In this document: positions 48,697 to 58,576 of the stretch, one piece after another
Position numbering within the stretch: the first letter of the stretch is position 1
Layout: each line of letters begins with the position of its first letter
The notes under the pieces: model-generated
Database searches by the model: none
Seen by the model: only the letters and a program-made list of their open reading frames with translations
What the model was told of the DNA's origin: nothing
Assembly (NCBI RefSeq): GCF_014641695.1
Contig: NZ_BMIF01000009.1
Coordinates: 124,001-188,000, forward strand
Length of the DNA stretch: 64,000 nucleotides
From: Nitratireductor aestuarii
GTDB taxonomy: Bacteria > Pseudomonadota > Alphaproteobacteria > Rhizobiales > Rhizobiaceae
Direction of reading: 5' to 3'
Translations under genes and position numbers: made by a program

Positions 48697-49246
48697 CAGA
48701 AGCGGTCAGGTTGCGACCGCAATTCCGGGCTGTGATTGGTGCCCTGAAAGATAGTTCTTGCAAACCATCCTGTCTAAATGTTTACCATAAATGGCGAAGT
48801 TTGCAATAGGTATATCATAAACAATGTAGAGTTTTGATATGCCTCGTCCAATCACTTAATGGCAGCATCTACTGAAGGATAAATAACTGTTATTTTGGTA
48901 GATTGGTAATGTGTCAGATTTGTCTTGCTGCCAACCTTGCGTCGTTTGTTGAGGCTAATTTCGCATGAGGTTGGCTTATATCCAAATAGATATATCGAGG
49001 TGTTTGCAGGTAAACAGGGTCGGGATCTACAATCTTATCCTACGCGGAACGGCGGTTTTGCTGGATATTGAGACGCAGCAACATGGACAAGCTCGTCCAA
49101 CTCGTTTGATCACAAATATGTCAACTGAAGAAATTTTCGGCAGGGGGCTGGTAGCGCAAGGCGGCTGGAAGCCCTTCGTGTGTGAGTAGGGAACCGATTC
49201 TCGTATTCCGCACCGGCCGAAGGCTTCCCCGAAATGCAGTCGCGCT
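48697..49246. other. 550-base AT-rich intergenic stretch
   Basis: Notably AT-rich from 48765 to 49000. The frames present, including one from 48965 to 49189 on the plus strand, lack ribosome sites and family likeness. No repeats or RNA structures were recognised. Confidence 0.4.
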
Positions 49247-50173
49247 TCAGACCAGTGCAAGTATGAGCGTGATTGTGATGAAGCTCAGCGATGTGGCGAT
49301 GAAGAGTGCGGTTGCGGAAAGTGCTTCCAGTTTGAAGCGGGCCCCGATGATCGGATAGATTGACAGCATGGGCGAGGACGCAAGGACGATGCCCGTTGCC
49401 CGAAGTTCATCAGGAACGCCGCTCATGAGCATGAAGCACAATGCTACAGCGATTGGATGCAGTACGAGCTTGCCGATGCTGATCCAGATGGGCTCAAGGT
49501 CCAGAGTGCGTGCTTTCGTATTGGCGAGAATTCCACCAATGATGAGGAGCGCGCAGGGAATAGCGGCGGCACCAAGAAGCGAGATCGTCTTGGCTACCGG
49601 TCCAACGAACTGGATGCCAAGTGCGGAGAGAAGTGAGCCGGCGATGATCGAGAGCAGCAGAGGCGAACGGATCAGGTTTCTGGCCGTGTCCCGCAAGACG
49701 GCGTGGAGAGCGTGATCCTTCTTGCCGCCCATTTCAGCGAGGATCAGGGCGAGCGGCATGATCAGCAGCACCTCCACAACGAACGTCATGGAGACGGCTG
49801 CCAGCGCCGTGCTGCCGAAAACGAGCGTGACCACCGGGAGCCCCACAAAGCCCGTGTTTGACGCCGCGCTACCAAAGGCGGCGATGACCGCATGGCTGAA
49901 AGGCTTGCGCAGGACCTGCAGGAAGAAAAGCAGGATGGCGCCGAAAACGGCGAGGGAGCCGATTGCATAGGCAAGCACGTAGCCCAGATTGAACGCCTCG
50001 GTCAGGTTCTGGCCCATCAGCGCATTCAGCATCATGGCCGGCAGGGCGATGTTCATGACGAATGCGCCAAGTGTCGGGATTGCCTCGGGGGCGAGGAGCT
50101 TCGTGCGCATGGCAAAGAAGCCGATCGCAATGAGGAGGTAGAGCGGCAATATCAGCAGAAACAGATTGATCAT
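49247..50173 (-). CDS. AEC family transporter
   Basis: 308 residues from the ATG at 50173; a TTG at 50221 would add residues unlike the family. About ten membrane helices are visible, starting MINLFLLILPLYLLIAIGFFAMR. Features such as GAFVMNIALPAMMLNALMG and FGSAASNTGFVGLPVVTLVFG (the conserved NTGFVGLP) place it in the auxin efflux carrier family, which in bacteria includes malonate and other carboxylate carriers. Substrate is unknown. It is divergent from the ABC importer genes, with 311 bases between. Confidence 0.9.
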   Translation of the reverse strand: MINLFLLILPLYLLIAIGFFAMRTKLLAPEAIPTLGAFVMNIALPAMMLNALMGQNLTEAFNLGYVLAYAIGSLAVFGAILLFFLQVLRKPFSHAVIAAFGSAASNTGFVGLPVVTLVFGSTALAAVSMTFVVEVLLIMPLALILAEMGGKKDHALHAVLRDTARNLIRSPLLLSIIAGSLLSALGIQFVGPVAKTISLLGAAAIPCALLIIGGILANTKARTLDLEPIWISIGKLVLHPIAVALCFMLMSGVPDELRATGIVLASSPMLSIYPIIGARFKLEALSATALFIATSLSFITITLILALV

Positions 50174-50484
50174 GTAGTCAACTACGATGTGCCGCGGCCA
50201 AGCGAAGCCGGCTGCGCGCAAGGAAACCCGAGACTGAAGGAGCCTTACACCCTGCCTCTGCAGCTGTGAAGTGCTGTATACAGAGCAAACGCGCGGCTTT
50301 GCGGCCCAAGCGCGAGATTTCCGTTGTTGAGATCAGTTTCCTGTGCGCGGTTAATTAAGGATGCGCCGCCACTGGGTGCATTGGAAAACGAATTGACCCC
50401 TTGGCTATCTGTGCGAGCTATGTATACATATTGGGAAGTTGGCAGAGGTGTGGAGGCCTCTGTTCAATCCATTGGGAGGGAAGC
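50174..50484. other. Divergent promoter region between AEC and ABC importer genes
   Basis: No gene. It contains GTAGT-CA-ACTAC (50174-50185) directly before the AEC start and the perfect palindrome at 50419-50430 before the importer. It must hold promoters in both directions. Confidence 0.5.
50419..50430. promoter_or_regulatory. Perfect palindrome TATGTATACATA, GntR-type operator candidate
   Basis: A 12-base perfect palindrome with TGTATACA at its centre, a shape common among operators of FadR/GntR-family repressors. It stands 55 bases before the binding-protein gene. No GntR gene lies in the window. Confidence 0.35.
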
Positions 50485-51666
50485 ATGGCTTTAAGAATCG
50501 CAGCAATCGTTGCGCTGGGGCTGAGTGCGGCATGGACCACGGGAGCCATGGCGCAGGAGACCGTCAAAGTTGGACTTATCTTGCCGTATTCAGGGCCCTT
50601 CGCGGATGCCGCCAAGCAGCTCGAGGCAGGTGTTACCCTGTACATCCAGAAGCACGGCGACGAAGTTGCCGGCAAGAAGATCGAGCTCATCCGCAAGGAT
50701 ACAGGGGGCCCGAACGCCGACGTGGCACGCCGGCTGGCGCAGGAACTGGTGGTACGCGACCAGGTCGACATTCTCGCGGGTTTCGCGCTGACGCCTGAGG
50801 CTGTCGGTGTCGCAGAAATTGCTACGGAGGCCAAGAAGCTCACCGTTCTGATGAACGCGGCAACTTCGAGCATCATCGACCTGTCGCCCTACATGGTGCG
50901 CACGTCCGTCACGATCCCGCAGGTCAACTATGCGTTGGGCAAGTGGGCCGTTGAAGAGGCCGGCGTGAAACAGGCCTATACGCTTGTGTCCGACTACGGT
51001 CCGGGTCATGACGCGGAAAGCTCGTTTGCCAAGGGTTTTACCGAAGCAGGTGGCACAATCCTCGGTGCAGACCGTACTCCGGTCGCCAACCCGGATTTTT
51101 CCGCTTACGTTCAGCGCGTGAAGGACAGCAATCCTGAAGCCGTCTACATCTTCGTGCCAGGTGGCGCGCAGCCGGCGGCAATCGGCAAGGCGCTGGCCGA
51201 CCGTGGTCTTTCTCCGCCCGACACCAAGATCTTCGCACAGGGCGAGTTGACGCATCCGGAAGCGCTCGAAAGCATGGGTGAGACAGCGCGTGGCGTCATC
51301 ACCACGTTCCACTACACGCTTGAGCGCGACGATCCGCTGAACAAGGAGTTCGTGGACGGCTATCACGCCGCCAACAACGGTCGCTCCCCGGACCTGTTCT
51401 CGATCGGTGGCTATGACGGCATGCATCTCATCTATGAGGCGCTGAAGAAGACCAACGGCGATGCCAGCGGCGACGCGCTCATCGAGGCCGCGAAGGGCAT
51501 GTCCTGGGACAGCCCGCGTGGTCCGATGTCGATCGATCCTGAGACGCGCGATGTCGTGCAGACCGTCTACATCCGCGAAGTTCAGGAAGTGGACGGCAAG
51601 CTGCAGAACGTGGTCATCCACGAGATCCCGGAAGTGAAGGATCCGCTGCACGGCGCAGCAAAGTAA
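50485..51666 (+). CDS. Branched-chain amino acid-type ABC importer, binding protein
   Basis: 393 residues from an ATG with GGGAGGG upstream; a longer frame to 50401 lacks one. A signal peptide ends at GAMAQ. The mature start TVKVGLILPYSGPFADAAKQLEAGVTLYIQKHG is the Peripla_BP_6 (LivK-like) pattern, with DQVDILAGFALTPEAVGVAEIA and SIGGYDGMHLIYEALKKT. The ligand could be a branched amino acid, another amide or an aromatic acid; the GntR-like site does not decide. It heads a five-gene importer, although 222 bases with a palindromic repeat separate it from the permease genes. Confidence 0.9.
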   Translation: MALRIAAIVALGLSAAWTTGAMAQETVKVGLILPYSGPFADAAKQLEAGVTLYIQKHGDEVAGKKIELIRKDTGGPNADVARRLAQELVVRDQVDILAGFALTPEAVGVAEIATEAKKLTVLMNAATSSIIDLSPYMVRTSVTIPQVNYALGKWAVEEAGVKQAYTLVSDYGPGHDAESSFAKGFTEAGGTILGADRTPVANPDFSAYVQRVKDSNPEAVYIFVPGGAQPAAIGKALADRGLSPPDTKIFAQGELTHPEALESMGETARGVITTFHYTLERDDPLNKEFVDGYHAANNGRSPDLFSIGGYDGMHLIYEALKKTNGDASGDALIEAAKGMSWDSPRGPMSIDPETRDVVQTVYIREVQEVDGKLQNVVIHEIPEVKDPLHGAAK

Positions 51667-51814
51667 GCAGCAAGGCGTCTCCGGCTGTTTCAGCGGAGCC
51701 GCCAGCCAAGAAAGCCTCTCCGGCGCCAGTCTCATCGGGGACCGGTGCCGGACCGGCAGCTTGGGGCCCTGCAGGTTCACTGAAAATCAGAACGGCTCTG
51801 AGTTTTTACTTTTC

Positions 51815-51854
51815 GCAGTTCAGTCGGAAACCGGTCCCACTTTCCGCGAACTGC
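51815..51854. repeat. Dispersed intergenic palindrome, copy 5
   Basis: GCAGTTC ... GAACTGC (7 bp, perfect) enclosing CGGAAACCGGTCCC. It lies between the binding-protein and permease genes of one operon and could, as RNA, lower or stabilise expression of the parts differently. Confidence 0.6.
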
Positions 51855-51888
51855 TCCAAGAATGCCTCTGCGGATGGGTTGAGGGCTC

Positions 51889-52752
51889 GTGATCAATAAT
51901 ATCGTCATCGTCCTGTTTGACGGCTTTGCGTTCGGGATGTTGCTGTTCGTTCTTTCAGTGGGTCTCACCGTGACCCTCGGACTGATGAACTTCATCAACC
52001 TCGCCCATGGGGCGTTCGGCATGGTCGGCGGGTATGTCACCGTCATGCTCATGCGCCAGTACGGCGTTCCGTTTCTCCTGACGCTGCCGCTCGCGTTTCT
52101 CGGTGCGGCCTTGGTCAGCGTGGTGCTGGAGCGCATTTTCTTCCGCCGGCTTTATCGGTCAGGCGAGCTCAACCAGGTGCTGTTTACCATCGGGCTTGTC
52201 TTCGTTGCGGCCGCTGGCGCTACCTATTTCTTCGGCACGGGGCAACAGCCCATTGTTCTGCCGAGCTGGCTTCGCGGTTCGGTCGAACTGTTCGGCATCC
52301 GCTTCGGCGTCTATCGCATGTTCCTGATCGCTGTTTCGCTCGCGATTACGGCCGTGCTGTTCTTCACGCTGGAACGGACCCGCTTCGGCGCGAAGATCCG
52401 GGCATCGGTGGACAACCAGAAGGTGGCGCAGGCGCTAGGCCTCAACGTTGAGCGCATCTTCGCCATCACCTTTGCGCTGGGCAGCGGACTGGCGGGACTC
52501 GGCGGTGCTCTCGCAGTGGAAATCGTCGGCCTTGATCCGTCCTTCGGCTTCCACTTCCTGGTCTATGTGCTGATCGTGGTGAGCGTCGGCGGATTGGGCT
52601 CCATTGCGGGCTCTTTCCTGGGCGCAGCGCTTCTCGGCATCGGGGACGTTGCCGGAAAATATCTCGTGCCCGAGCTTGGATCGTTCCTGATCTACCTGCT
52701 GCTCGTCGCCATCCTCCTGGTCAAGCCGACCGGCTTGCTTGGCAAACGATAG
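51889..52752 (+). CDS. Branched-chain amino acid-type ABC importer, permease LivH-like
   Basis: 287-residue inner-membrane protein with about eight helices. The start is GTG at 51889 after GAGGG. Family features: GLTVTLGLMNFINLAHGAFGMVGGYV near the N-terminus, the EAA-like ASVDNQKVAQALGLNVERIFAITFALGSGLAG, and YVLIVVSVGGLGSIAGSFLGA. It forms the channel with the LivM-like protein whose gene begins nine bases after its stop. Confidence 0.93.
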   Translation: MINNIVIVLFDGFAFGMLLFVLSVGLTVTLGLMNFINLAHGAFGMVGGYVTVMLMRQYGVPFLLTLPLAFLGAALVSVVLERIFFRRLYRSGELNQVLFTIGLVFVAAAGATYFFGTGQQPIVLPSWLRGSVELFGIRFGVYRMFLIAVSLAITAVLFFTLERTRFGAKIRASVDNQKVAQALGLNVERIFAITFALGSGLAGLGGALAVEIVGLDPSFGFHFLVYVLIVVSVGGLGSIAGSFLGAALLGIGDVAGKYLVPELGSFLIYLLLVAILLVKPTGLLGKR

Positions 52753-52761
52753 GAGGGCGCG

Positions 52762-53757
52762 ATGACCCACAATCAGACCTCCGCGATCGTTGAAAGCCCG
52801 GCCCGCTGGATCCGCAGCCGCAACCGCTGGACCATCTTCGAGATCCTGTTCTGGATCGCGACGCTCGCGCCCCTCTATTTCTTTCCAGCCTATCTGAACC
52901 TGGCGAGCCAGGTGGCGATCACCGCGCTTTTTGCACTCTCGGTCGACCTGGTGCTGGGCTACGCCGGCATCATCACGCTCGGCCATGCCATGTTCTTCGG
53001 GCTTGGCGCTTTCACGGCCGGCATCCTCAGTTCCCGCTATGGCTGGGGCGAGCCGATCAGCGGGCTGCTGCTGGGTGGAATGGTTGCCGCGCTGGCGGGC
53101 TATGTCACCAGCTTCCTGATCGTGCGCGTACAGCATCTCGCGCTGATCATGGTGACGCTCGGCCTCGGGCTTTTGACCTTCGAACTTGCCAACAGCCTCA
53201 GGTGGCTGACGGGCGGCACCGATGGTCTCACCGGCATCAGCACCTGGAAGATCTTTGGTTATTTCCGCTTCGATCTCTGGGGCTACACGAGCTACGCCTA
53301 TTCGCTGGCGGTACTTTTCCTCGGCTTCCTCATCTGCCGATTGGTGGTGAGTTCTTCCTTCGGTCTTGCGCTTCGCGGTATCCGCGAGAATGTTCAGCGC
53401 ATGCCGGCCATCGGTTCGGACTACAAGTGGCACCTGCGCAAGGTCTACACGATCTCGGCCGCCATCGCCGGCATTGCAGGCGCCCTGCTGACGCAAACGA
53501 CCAATACGGTGACGCTCGAAGTTCTGAGCTTCCAGAGGTCGGCCGACGTCGTCGTCATGCTCATCCTTGGTGGGACGGGACGGCTCTATGGTGCCATCAT
53601 CGGCGCGGTGATCTTCCTCGTCGCGAAGGACCAGCTGGCAGGCATCAATCCGCAGTACTGGTTCCTGTGGATCGGCATCCTGTTGATGGCCGTCGTGCTG
53701 TTCATGCCCAAGGGCATCCTGGGTGGCCTGTCGCGGCTGATCCGGCGCGAAGACTAG
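52762..53757 (+). CDS. Branched-chain amino acid-type ABC importer, permease LivM-like
   Basis: 331-residue inner-membrane permease with about nine helices, preceded by AGGAGGG. FALSVDLVLGYAGIITLGHAMFFGLGAF and FGLALRGIRENVQRMPAIGSD (the EAA loop) are diagnostic of LivM; VVMLILGGTGRLYGAIIGAV lies near the C-terminus. Pairs with the LivH-like protein; the ATPase gene starts ten bases downstream. Confidence 0.93.
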   Translation: MTHNQTSAIVESPARWIRSRNRWTIFEILFWIATLAPLYFFPAYLNLASQVAITALFALSVDLVLGYAGIITLGHAMFFGLGAFTAGILSSRYGWGEPISGLLLGGMVAALAGYVTSFLIVRVQHLALIMVTLGLGLLTFELANSLRWLTGGTDGLTGISTWKIFGYFRFDLWGYTSYAYSLAVLFLGFLICRLVVSSSFGLALRGIRENVQRMPAIGSDYKWHLRKVYTISAAIAGIAGALLTQTTNTVTLEVLSFQRSADVVVMLILGGTGRLYGAIIGAVIFLVAKDQLAGINPQYWFLWIGILLMAVVLFMPKGILGGLSRLIRRED

Positions 53758-53767
53758 GGGGAAGAGC

Positions 53768-54511
53768 ATGGTTCTTAGCACCCAATCCCTCTGCAAGAAG
53801 TTCGGCTCCCTTGAGGTAGCAAGGGACATTTCCATCAATCTGCCGGCCGGCGCGCGCTATGCGCTGATCGGGCCCAACGGCGCAGGCAAGACAACCTTCA
53901 TCAATCTTGTCACCGGGCAGCTGAAGCCCGATTCCGGCCGCATCCTGCTGGACGGCCAGGACATCACGCGGACCGGGACCGCCGATCGCGTCCGCAAGGG
54001 GCTGACACGCACGTTCCAGATCAACCGGCTTTTCCCGGAGCTGACACCGCTTGAGTCGGTAACTCTCGCAGTCTGCGAGCGGGAAGGGGTCTCGGCCAAT
54101 TTCTGGCGCGGGCTATCAGCGCATCGCGATGCGATCGAGGAGGGTTTCGCGATCCTGAGCCGCCTGGGACTGGCCGACGTTGCAACCCGTCCGACGCGGC
54201 AGCTTGCCTATGGCCAGCAGCGTCTGGTGGAGATCGCGCTCGCGCTGGCCACCAAGCCGAAGGTGCTTCTGCTGGATGAGCCGGCGGCGGGCGTACCGAA
54301 GGATGAGAGTGCGATGCTCTTCAAGGTAGTGGCGAACCTGCCGGAAGACATTGCCGTGCTCTTCATCGAGCACGACATGGAGATCGTCTTCAGCTTTGCA
54401 ACGCAGGTGATCGTGCTCGTCGGCGGAGCGGTGCTGCTGCAGGCGGGACCCGATGAGGTGAAGGAAGATCCGCGCGTGCGCGAAGTCTATCTGGGAAGCG
54501 CCCATGTCTGA
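53768..54511 (+). CDS. Branched-chain amino acid-type ABC importer, ATPase LivG-like
   Basis: 247 residues. ABC motifs: Walker A GPNGAGKTTFINLVTGQL, Q-loop LTRTFQINRLFPELT, the LivG-type signature LAYGQQRLVEIALALA and Walker B VLLLDEPAAGVPKDES, then FIEHDMEIVFSFA. The signature is the Liv subfamily variant, not the common LSGGQ. It overlaps the next ATPase gene by eight bases, so both subunits are made together. Confidence 0.94.
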   Translation: MVLSTQSLCKKFGSLEVARDISINLPAGARYALIGPNGAGKTTFINLVTGQLKPDSGRILLDGQDITRTGTADRVRKGLTRTFQINRLFPELTPLESVTLAVCEREGVSANFWRGLSAHRDAIEEGFAILSRLGLADVATRPTRQLAYGQQRLVEIALALATKPKVLLLDEPAAGVPKDESAMLFKVVANLPEDIAVLFIEHDMEIVFSFATQVIVLVGGAVLLQAGPDEVKEDPRVREVYLGSAHV

Positions 54512-55235
54512 AACGCTGCTTGAACTCAAAGACGTGCGCTCCGGCTATCATGAGGCCGTCGTTCTCGACCGGATTTCCGTCAGCATTGCTGCGGGCGGCA
54601 GCCTCGCCGTGCTTGGGCGCAATGGCGTCGGCAAGACGACCTTCCTGCTGACGATCATGGGCATTGTGCGGCCCATGCGCGGGACGATAACCTTCAAGGG
54701 GACCGAAGTTTCGAGGCTGACGCCGGACAGGCGGGCACTGCTGGGCATCGGCTGGGTTCCGCAGGAGCGCGAAGTCTTCAAGTCGCTGTCGGTGGAAGAA
54801 AACCTGACGGTGGCGGCGCGGCCGGGAAGGTGGGATCTCGATGCGATCTATGCGCTCTTCCCGCGCCTGAAGGAACGGCGGCGGAACATGGGCGACCAGC
54901 TCTCGGGCGGTGAGCAGCAGATGCTCGCGATTGCCCGCACGCTGATGACGAACCCGTCGCTGCTGCTCCTGGACGAGCCGCTTGAGGGGCTCGCTCCCAT
55001 CATCGTCGAGGAGCTGACGGCAGCCATCCGGCGCATGGCGCAGGACGAGGGGCTCACCCTCGTTCTTGTCGAGCAGCATGCGGACGTGGCGCTGAAGTTG
55101 ACCGACCGCGCGATCATCCTTGAGCGCGGGCTCGTGGCCCATGAAGCACCGTCAGCCGATCTGCTCGCCGACCGGAAAACGCTTGATCGATATGTGGGGC
55201 TGAAACTTGACGCGCCTGCGGCAAACGCCGGTTGA
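54504..55235 (+). CDS. Branched-chain amino acid-type ABC importer, ATPase LivF-like
   Basis: 243 residues. Walker A LGRNGVGKTTFLLTIMG, GWVPQEREVFKSLSVEENL, signature LSGGEQQMLAIARTL, and Walker B LLLLDEPLEGLAPIIVEEL, followed by LVEQHADVALKLTDRAI, are those of LivF. It completes the importer; no further gene is linked before fumC, which starts 136 bases on. Confidence 0.94.
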   Translation: MSETLLELKDVRSGYHEAVVLDRISVSIAAGGSLAVLGRNGVGKTTFLLTIMGIVRPMRGTITFKGTEVSRLTPDRRALLGIGWVPQEREVFKSLSVEENLTVAARPGRWDLDAIYALFPRLKERRRNMGDQLSGGEQQMLAIARTLMTNPSLLLLDEPLEGLAPIIVEELTAAIRRMAQDEGLTLVLVEQHADVALKLTDRAIILERGLVAHEAPSADLLADRKTLDRYVGLKLDAPAANAG

Positions 55236-55370
55236 AATAATATTCCACAACCGCTTTTCGCATCGTCATATTTAATCGATCCAATTTCCCGGCGACGCTT
55301 CTGCGGGTTTGCAAAACCCGCTCTCTTGGCGCATATGGCAGAACCAAATCCCGTGCAGTGAGAGCGCCAT

Positions 55371-56759
55371 ATGAACACCCGCACTGAATCCGATACCTTT
55401 GGTCCCATCGAAGTTCCGTCCAATCAATATTGGGGCGCGCAGACGCAGCGTTCGCTCACCAATTTCAAGATTGGTACCGAGCGGATGCCGATCCCGCTGG
55501 TGAGGGCGCTCGGCATCATCAAGCAGGCTGCTGCCGAGGTGAACATGCGCCTTGGCAAGCTGGACGCGAAGGTCGGCGAGACGATCGTTGCAGCTGCCCG
55601 CGAAGTGGTAGATGGCAAGCACGATGGCGAATTCCCGCTGGTCGTCTGGCAGACTGGTTCGGGCACCCAGACCAACATGAACGCGAACGAGGTGATCTCC
55701 AACCGCGCGATCGAGATGCTGGGTGGGGAGATGGGCTCGAAGAAGCCGGTTCACCCGAACGACCACGTCAACATGGGTCAGTCGTCCAACGACACCTATC
55801 CGACAGCGATGCACATCGCCGTTGCGCGCGAGGCGGTTGCCGAGCTGCTGCCGGCGCTCGACCATCTGACCGCTGCGCTTGAGGAAAAGGAGCGTGCGTT
55901 CGGTGACATCGTCAAGATCGGCCGCACGCACACGCAGGACGCAACCCCGCTGACGCTCGGCCAGGAGTTCTCCGGCTACGTCGCGGCTCTGAAGCTCGGT
56001 CGTGTTCGCATCGAGGCAGCCCTCAACGACGTCTACGCGCTGGCACAGGGCGGCACCGCCGTCGGCACCGGCCTCAACGCGCCGATCGGCTTCGACAGGG
56101 ATTTCGCGGATCGCGTTGCCGCCATCACCGGCCTGCCTTTCCGCACCGCCGAGAACAAGTTCGAGGCGCTGGCAAGCCATGGCGCGCTCAACACGTTCCA
56201 CGGCACGCTGAACTCGCTCGCTTCCGACCTGTTCAAGATCGCCAACGACATCCGCTTCCTGGGCTCCGGTCCGCGCTCCGGCCTTGGCGAGCTCAAGCTG
56301 CCGGAAAACGAGCCTGGCTCGTCGATCATGCCGGGTAAGGTCAACCCGACCCAGTGCGAAGCGCTGACGATGGTTGCGACGCAGGTCATGGGCAACCAGA
56401 CCATCGTTACCGTTGCTTCCAGCCAGGGCCACTTCGAGCTCAACGTCTTCAAGCCGGTCATCGCCAATGCAGTTCTGCAGTCGGTGCGCCTGCTCTCCGA
56501 CTCGATGCGCTCATTCGCCGACAACTGCGTGAAGGGCATCGAGGCTGACGAAGTTCGCATCGCCGATCTGATGCAGCGCTCGCTGATGCTGGTCACCGCG
56601 CTTGCTCCTGCGATTGGCTATGACGGTGCGGCAAAGATCGCGAAGACGGCGCACAAGAACGGCACCACGCTGCGTGAAGAAGCGCTGAAGAGCGGCCTCG
56701 TGACCGCCGAGGACTATGACCGTCTGGTCCGTCCGGAGCAGATGATCGCACCGCAGTAA
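55371..56759 (+). CDS. fumC: Fumarate hydratase class II
   Basis: FumC hydrates fumarate to L-malate in the TCA cycle without an Fe-S cluster. The 462-residue protein has [25 protein letters not shown] at the start, [49 protein letters not shown] and the signature [15 protein letters not shown]; all in family order and length. The upstream space contains TTTAATCGATCCAA, a weaker relative of the zwf and gloA sites. A strong terminator follows. Confidence 0.97.
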   Translation: MNTRTESDTFGPIEVPSNQYWGAQTQRSLTNFKIGTERMPIPLVRALGIIKQAAAEVNMRLGKLDAKVGETIVAAAREVVDGKHDGEFPLVVWQTGSGTQTNMNANEVISNRAIEMLGGEMGSKKPVHPNDHVNMGQSSNDTYPTAMHIAVAREAVAELLPALDHLTAALEEKERAFGDIVKIGRTHTQDATPLTLGQEFSGYVAALKLGRVRIEAALNDVYALAQGGTAVGTGLNAPIGFDRDFADRVAAITGLPFRTAENKFEALASHGALNTFHGTLNSLASDLFKIANDIRFLGSGPRSGLGELKLPENEPGSSIMPGKVNPTQCEALTMVATQVMGNQTIVTVASSQGHFELNVFKPVIANAVLQSVRLLSDSMRSFADNCVKGIEADEVRIADLMQRSLMLVTALAPAIGYDGAAKIAKTAHKNGTTLREEALKSGLVTAEDYDRLVRPEQMIAPQ

Positions 56760-56806
56760 TCGTCTCTGGCGGCTAGGCCAGACACATTGCCGACAAGCCC
56801 AACGCT

Positions 56807-56834
56807 CCCCCGCCTTGTGCGGGGGAATTTTTTT
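56807..56834 (+). terminator. Intrinsic terminator of fumC
   Basis: CCCCCGC pairs perfectly with GCGGGGG around CTTGT, followed by AA and seven T bases, 47 bases after the stop. Confidence 0.9.
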
Positions 56835-57047
56835 GTCCGCCAGGGTCAGGCGGTCACATATGCTATTGGCTGGTAAATGGTCCCATTTTCAGGGTATTTC
56901 AGATAACTATGCAGTTAAGGAACCAGATCCGGTTCCCGACAGAGTGACCGGAGGCTCTGAGGACCGTATGGGTGGCATGTTCGCGGACCGGAGTGATCGT
57001 CTCCATTCAGGGCATGCATTGGTGGGTACCGGCGTTGGAACGACGTG

Positions 57048-58532
57048 ATGCTGAAATCAGCGCAAGTCTCAGACGGACATGATCGGGAGGTGCCCCTGAC
57101 CCGGGGCCTTTCCACGAAGCTGCTGTTTCTCACCATCCTGTTCGTGCTTGCCGCAGAGCTGCTGATTGCCATTCCTTCGATCGCCAATTTCAGCCGCGGC
57201 TGGATGGAAGGGCGGTTGCGCACAGCCGCTGCCGTGGCAGTTGCCGTCATCGAGAGCGGACCGGGAAACCTGAGCATGCAAGGCAGCAATCGTGTGCTGA
57301 TGGCTGCAGGTACGCGGGCGATCGCGGTACGCGATGAAGGTGTGTCGCGCATGCTGGTGGTTTCGCAGGTGCCCCCAGCTGTGGACCAGCACATCGATCT
57401 CGACACGATCGGGCTTACCGGCTCGATCAGGCAGGCGTTCGACACGCTGCTTTTTGGCGGCAAGCGGGTGCTGCGCATCTTCGGGCGCATCGATGATTCG
57501 AACACGCAGTATGAAATCGTGCTGGCCGACTGGGGACTGCGGGCGGCACTTCTCGACTATTCGCGGAACATCGCCCTCCTGTCTCTCGGCCTTTCGCTCT
57601 TCACGGCGATGCTGGTCTTCTATGCGATCAACCGCATCATGATCCGCCCCGTCCGTCGCATGACGCGATCCATGCTGGCCTTCGGAGAGGCGCCGGATGA
57701 CGCCACGCGGATCATCCAGGCGGACACCAAGCGCGATGACGAGCTAGGCATTGCCGAGCGCGAACTTGCCGAAATGCAGAAGGCGTTGCACCGGACGCTG
57801 GGCGAGCGGCGCAGGCTTGCCGATCTTGGCCTTGCGGTCTCCAAGATCAACCATGACATGCGCAACATGCTGGCCGCCGCACAGCTCATCTCCGACCGCC
57901 TGGCCGAGGTGAACGACCCGTCGGTGCAGTCGCTGGTGCCGAGGCTGCTGCGCACGCTCGACCGCGCCGTCGCCTATTCCGAGGGCGTGCTCGCATACGG
58001 GCGCACGCAGGAGCCGCCGCCGCGCCTCAGACGGCTCAAGCTCCAGGAGCTGGTGGACGATGTGATGAGCACCATGGCGCTTGCCGAGCGCAGTGGCATC
58101 GAACTCATCAACGCCGTGCCGGCGGGGTTCGAGATCGATGCTGATTCGGATCAGCTTTTCCGCGTTCTCTTCAATCTTGCGCGCAATGCGGTGCAGGCCA
58201 TGTCGGGCGAGAACGAATCGGTGCTGGTGAAGCGACTCACCATCAGCGCCGAACACGACGGTGCTTCGGTGCGGGTTCGCGTTACCGATACCGGTCCGGG
58301 CTTGCCCGAGAGGGCTCGCCAGAACCTGTTCACGGCCTTCCATGGGGCCGCCAAGAGCGGCGGCACCGGCCTCGGGCTTGCGATCTCGCAGGAACTCGTT
58401 CGCGCGCATGGCGGCGAGATCAGGCTGGTGGAAAGCGGCAACGGCCGCACGGTGTTTGACATCCGCCTGCCTGCGAATCTGTCGGACACGGAATCCTCGT
58501 CGGGCAGGGGGCGCCAGCACGTCAGCAGCTAG
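57048..58532 (+). CDS. Orphan membrane sensor histidine kinase
   Basis: 494 residues. Two membrane helices (about 24-45, FLTILFVLAAELLIAIPSIA, and about 173-195, IALLSLGLSLFTAMLVFYA) frame a periplasmic sensor. A HAMP-type segment (INRIMIRPVRRMTRSMLAFGEAP) leads to the phospho-acceptor region LGLAVSKINHDMRNMLAAAQLISDRL; the ATPase has FNLARNAVQAM, VRVTDTGPGLP and GGTGLGLAISQELVRAHGG. The H-box HDMRNML is an unusual variant. No response regulator gene is adjacent, so its partner is elsewhere. ATG 57048 was chosen over the GTG at 57045 on spacing to GGAA. Confidence 0.88.
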   Translation: MLKSAQVSDGHDREVPLTRGLSTKLLFLTILFVLAAELLIAIPSIANFSRGWMEGRLRTAAAVAVAVIESGPGNLSMQGSNRVLMAAGTRAIAVRDEGVSRMLVVSQVPPAVDQHIDLDTIGLTGSIRQAFDTLLFGGKRVLRIFGRIDDSNTQYEIVLADWGLRAALLDYSRNIALLSLGLSLFTAMLVFYAINRIMIRPVRRMTRSMLAFGEAPDDATRIIQADTKRDDELGIAERELAEMQKALHRTLGERRRLADLGLAVSKINHDMRNMLAAAQLISDRLAEVNDPSVQSLVPRLLRTLDRAVAYSEGVLAYGRTQEPPPRLRRLKLQELVDDVMSTMALAERSGIELINAVPAGFEIDADSDQLFRVLFNLARNAVQAMSGENESVLVKRLTISAEHDGASVRVRVTDTGPGLPERARQNLFTAFHGAAKSGGTGLGLAISQELVRAHGGEIRLVESGNGRTVFDIRLPANLSDTESSSGRGRQHVSS

Positions 58533-58576
58533 GATTGGCGCTGCGACAGGTTGTCAGGGGAGCAGAAACCAGGTTT

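Noticed and set aside
44049-48960. Genomic island integrated at tRNA-Thr
   Set aside because: The position and AT content fit, but no integrase gene and no direct repeat of the tRNA 3' end was found downstream. A search for a copy of the last 15-20 bases of the tRNA beyond 48 kb would decide.
48965-49189. Plus-strand frame of 74 codons
   Set aside because: No ribosome site, no family likeness, in AT-rich intergenic DNA.
52435-53838. Minus-strand frame of about 467 codons
   Set aside because: Antisense to the LivH- and LivM-like permease genes; charged, low-complexity composition typical of a mirror frame of membrane proteins.
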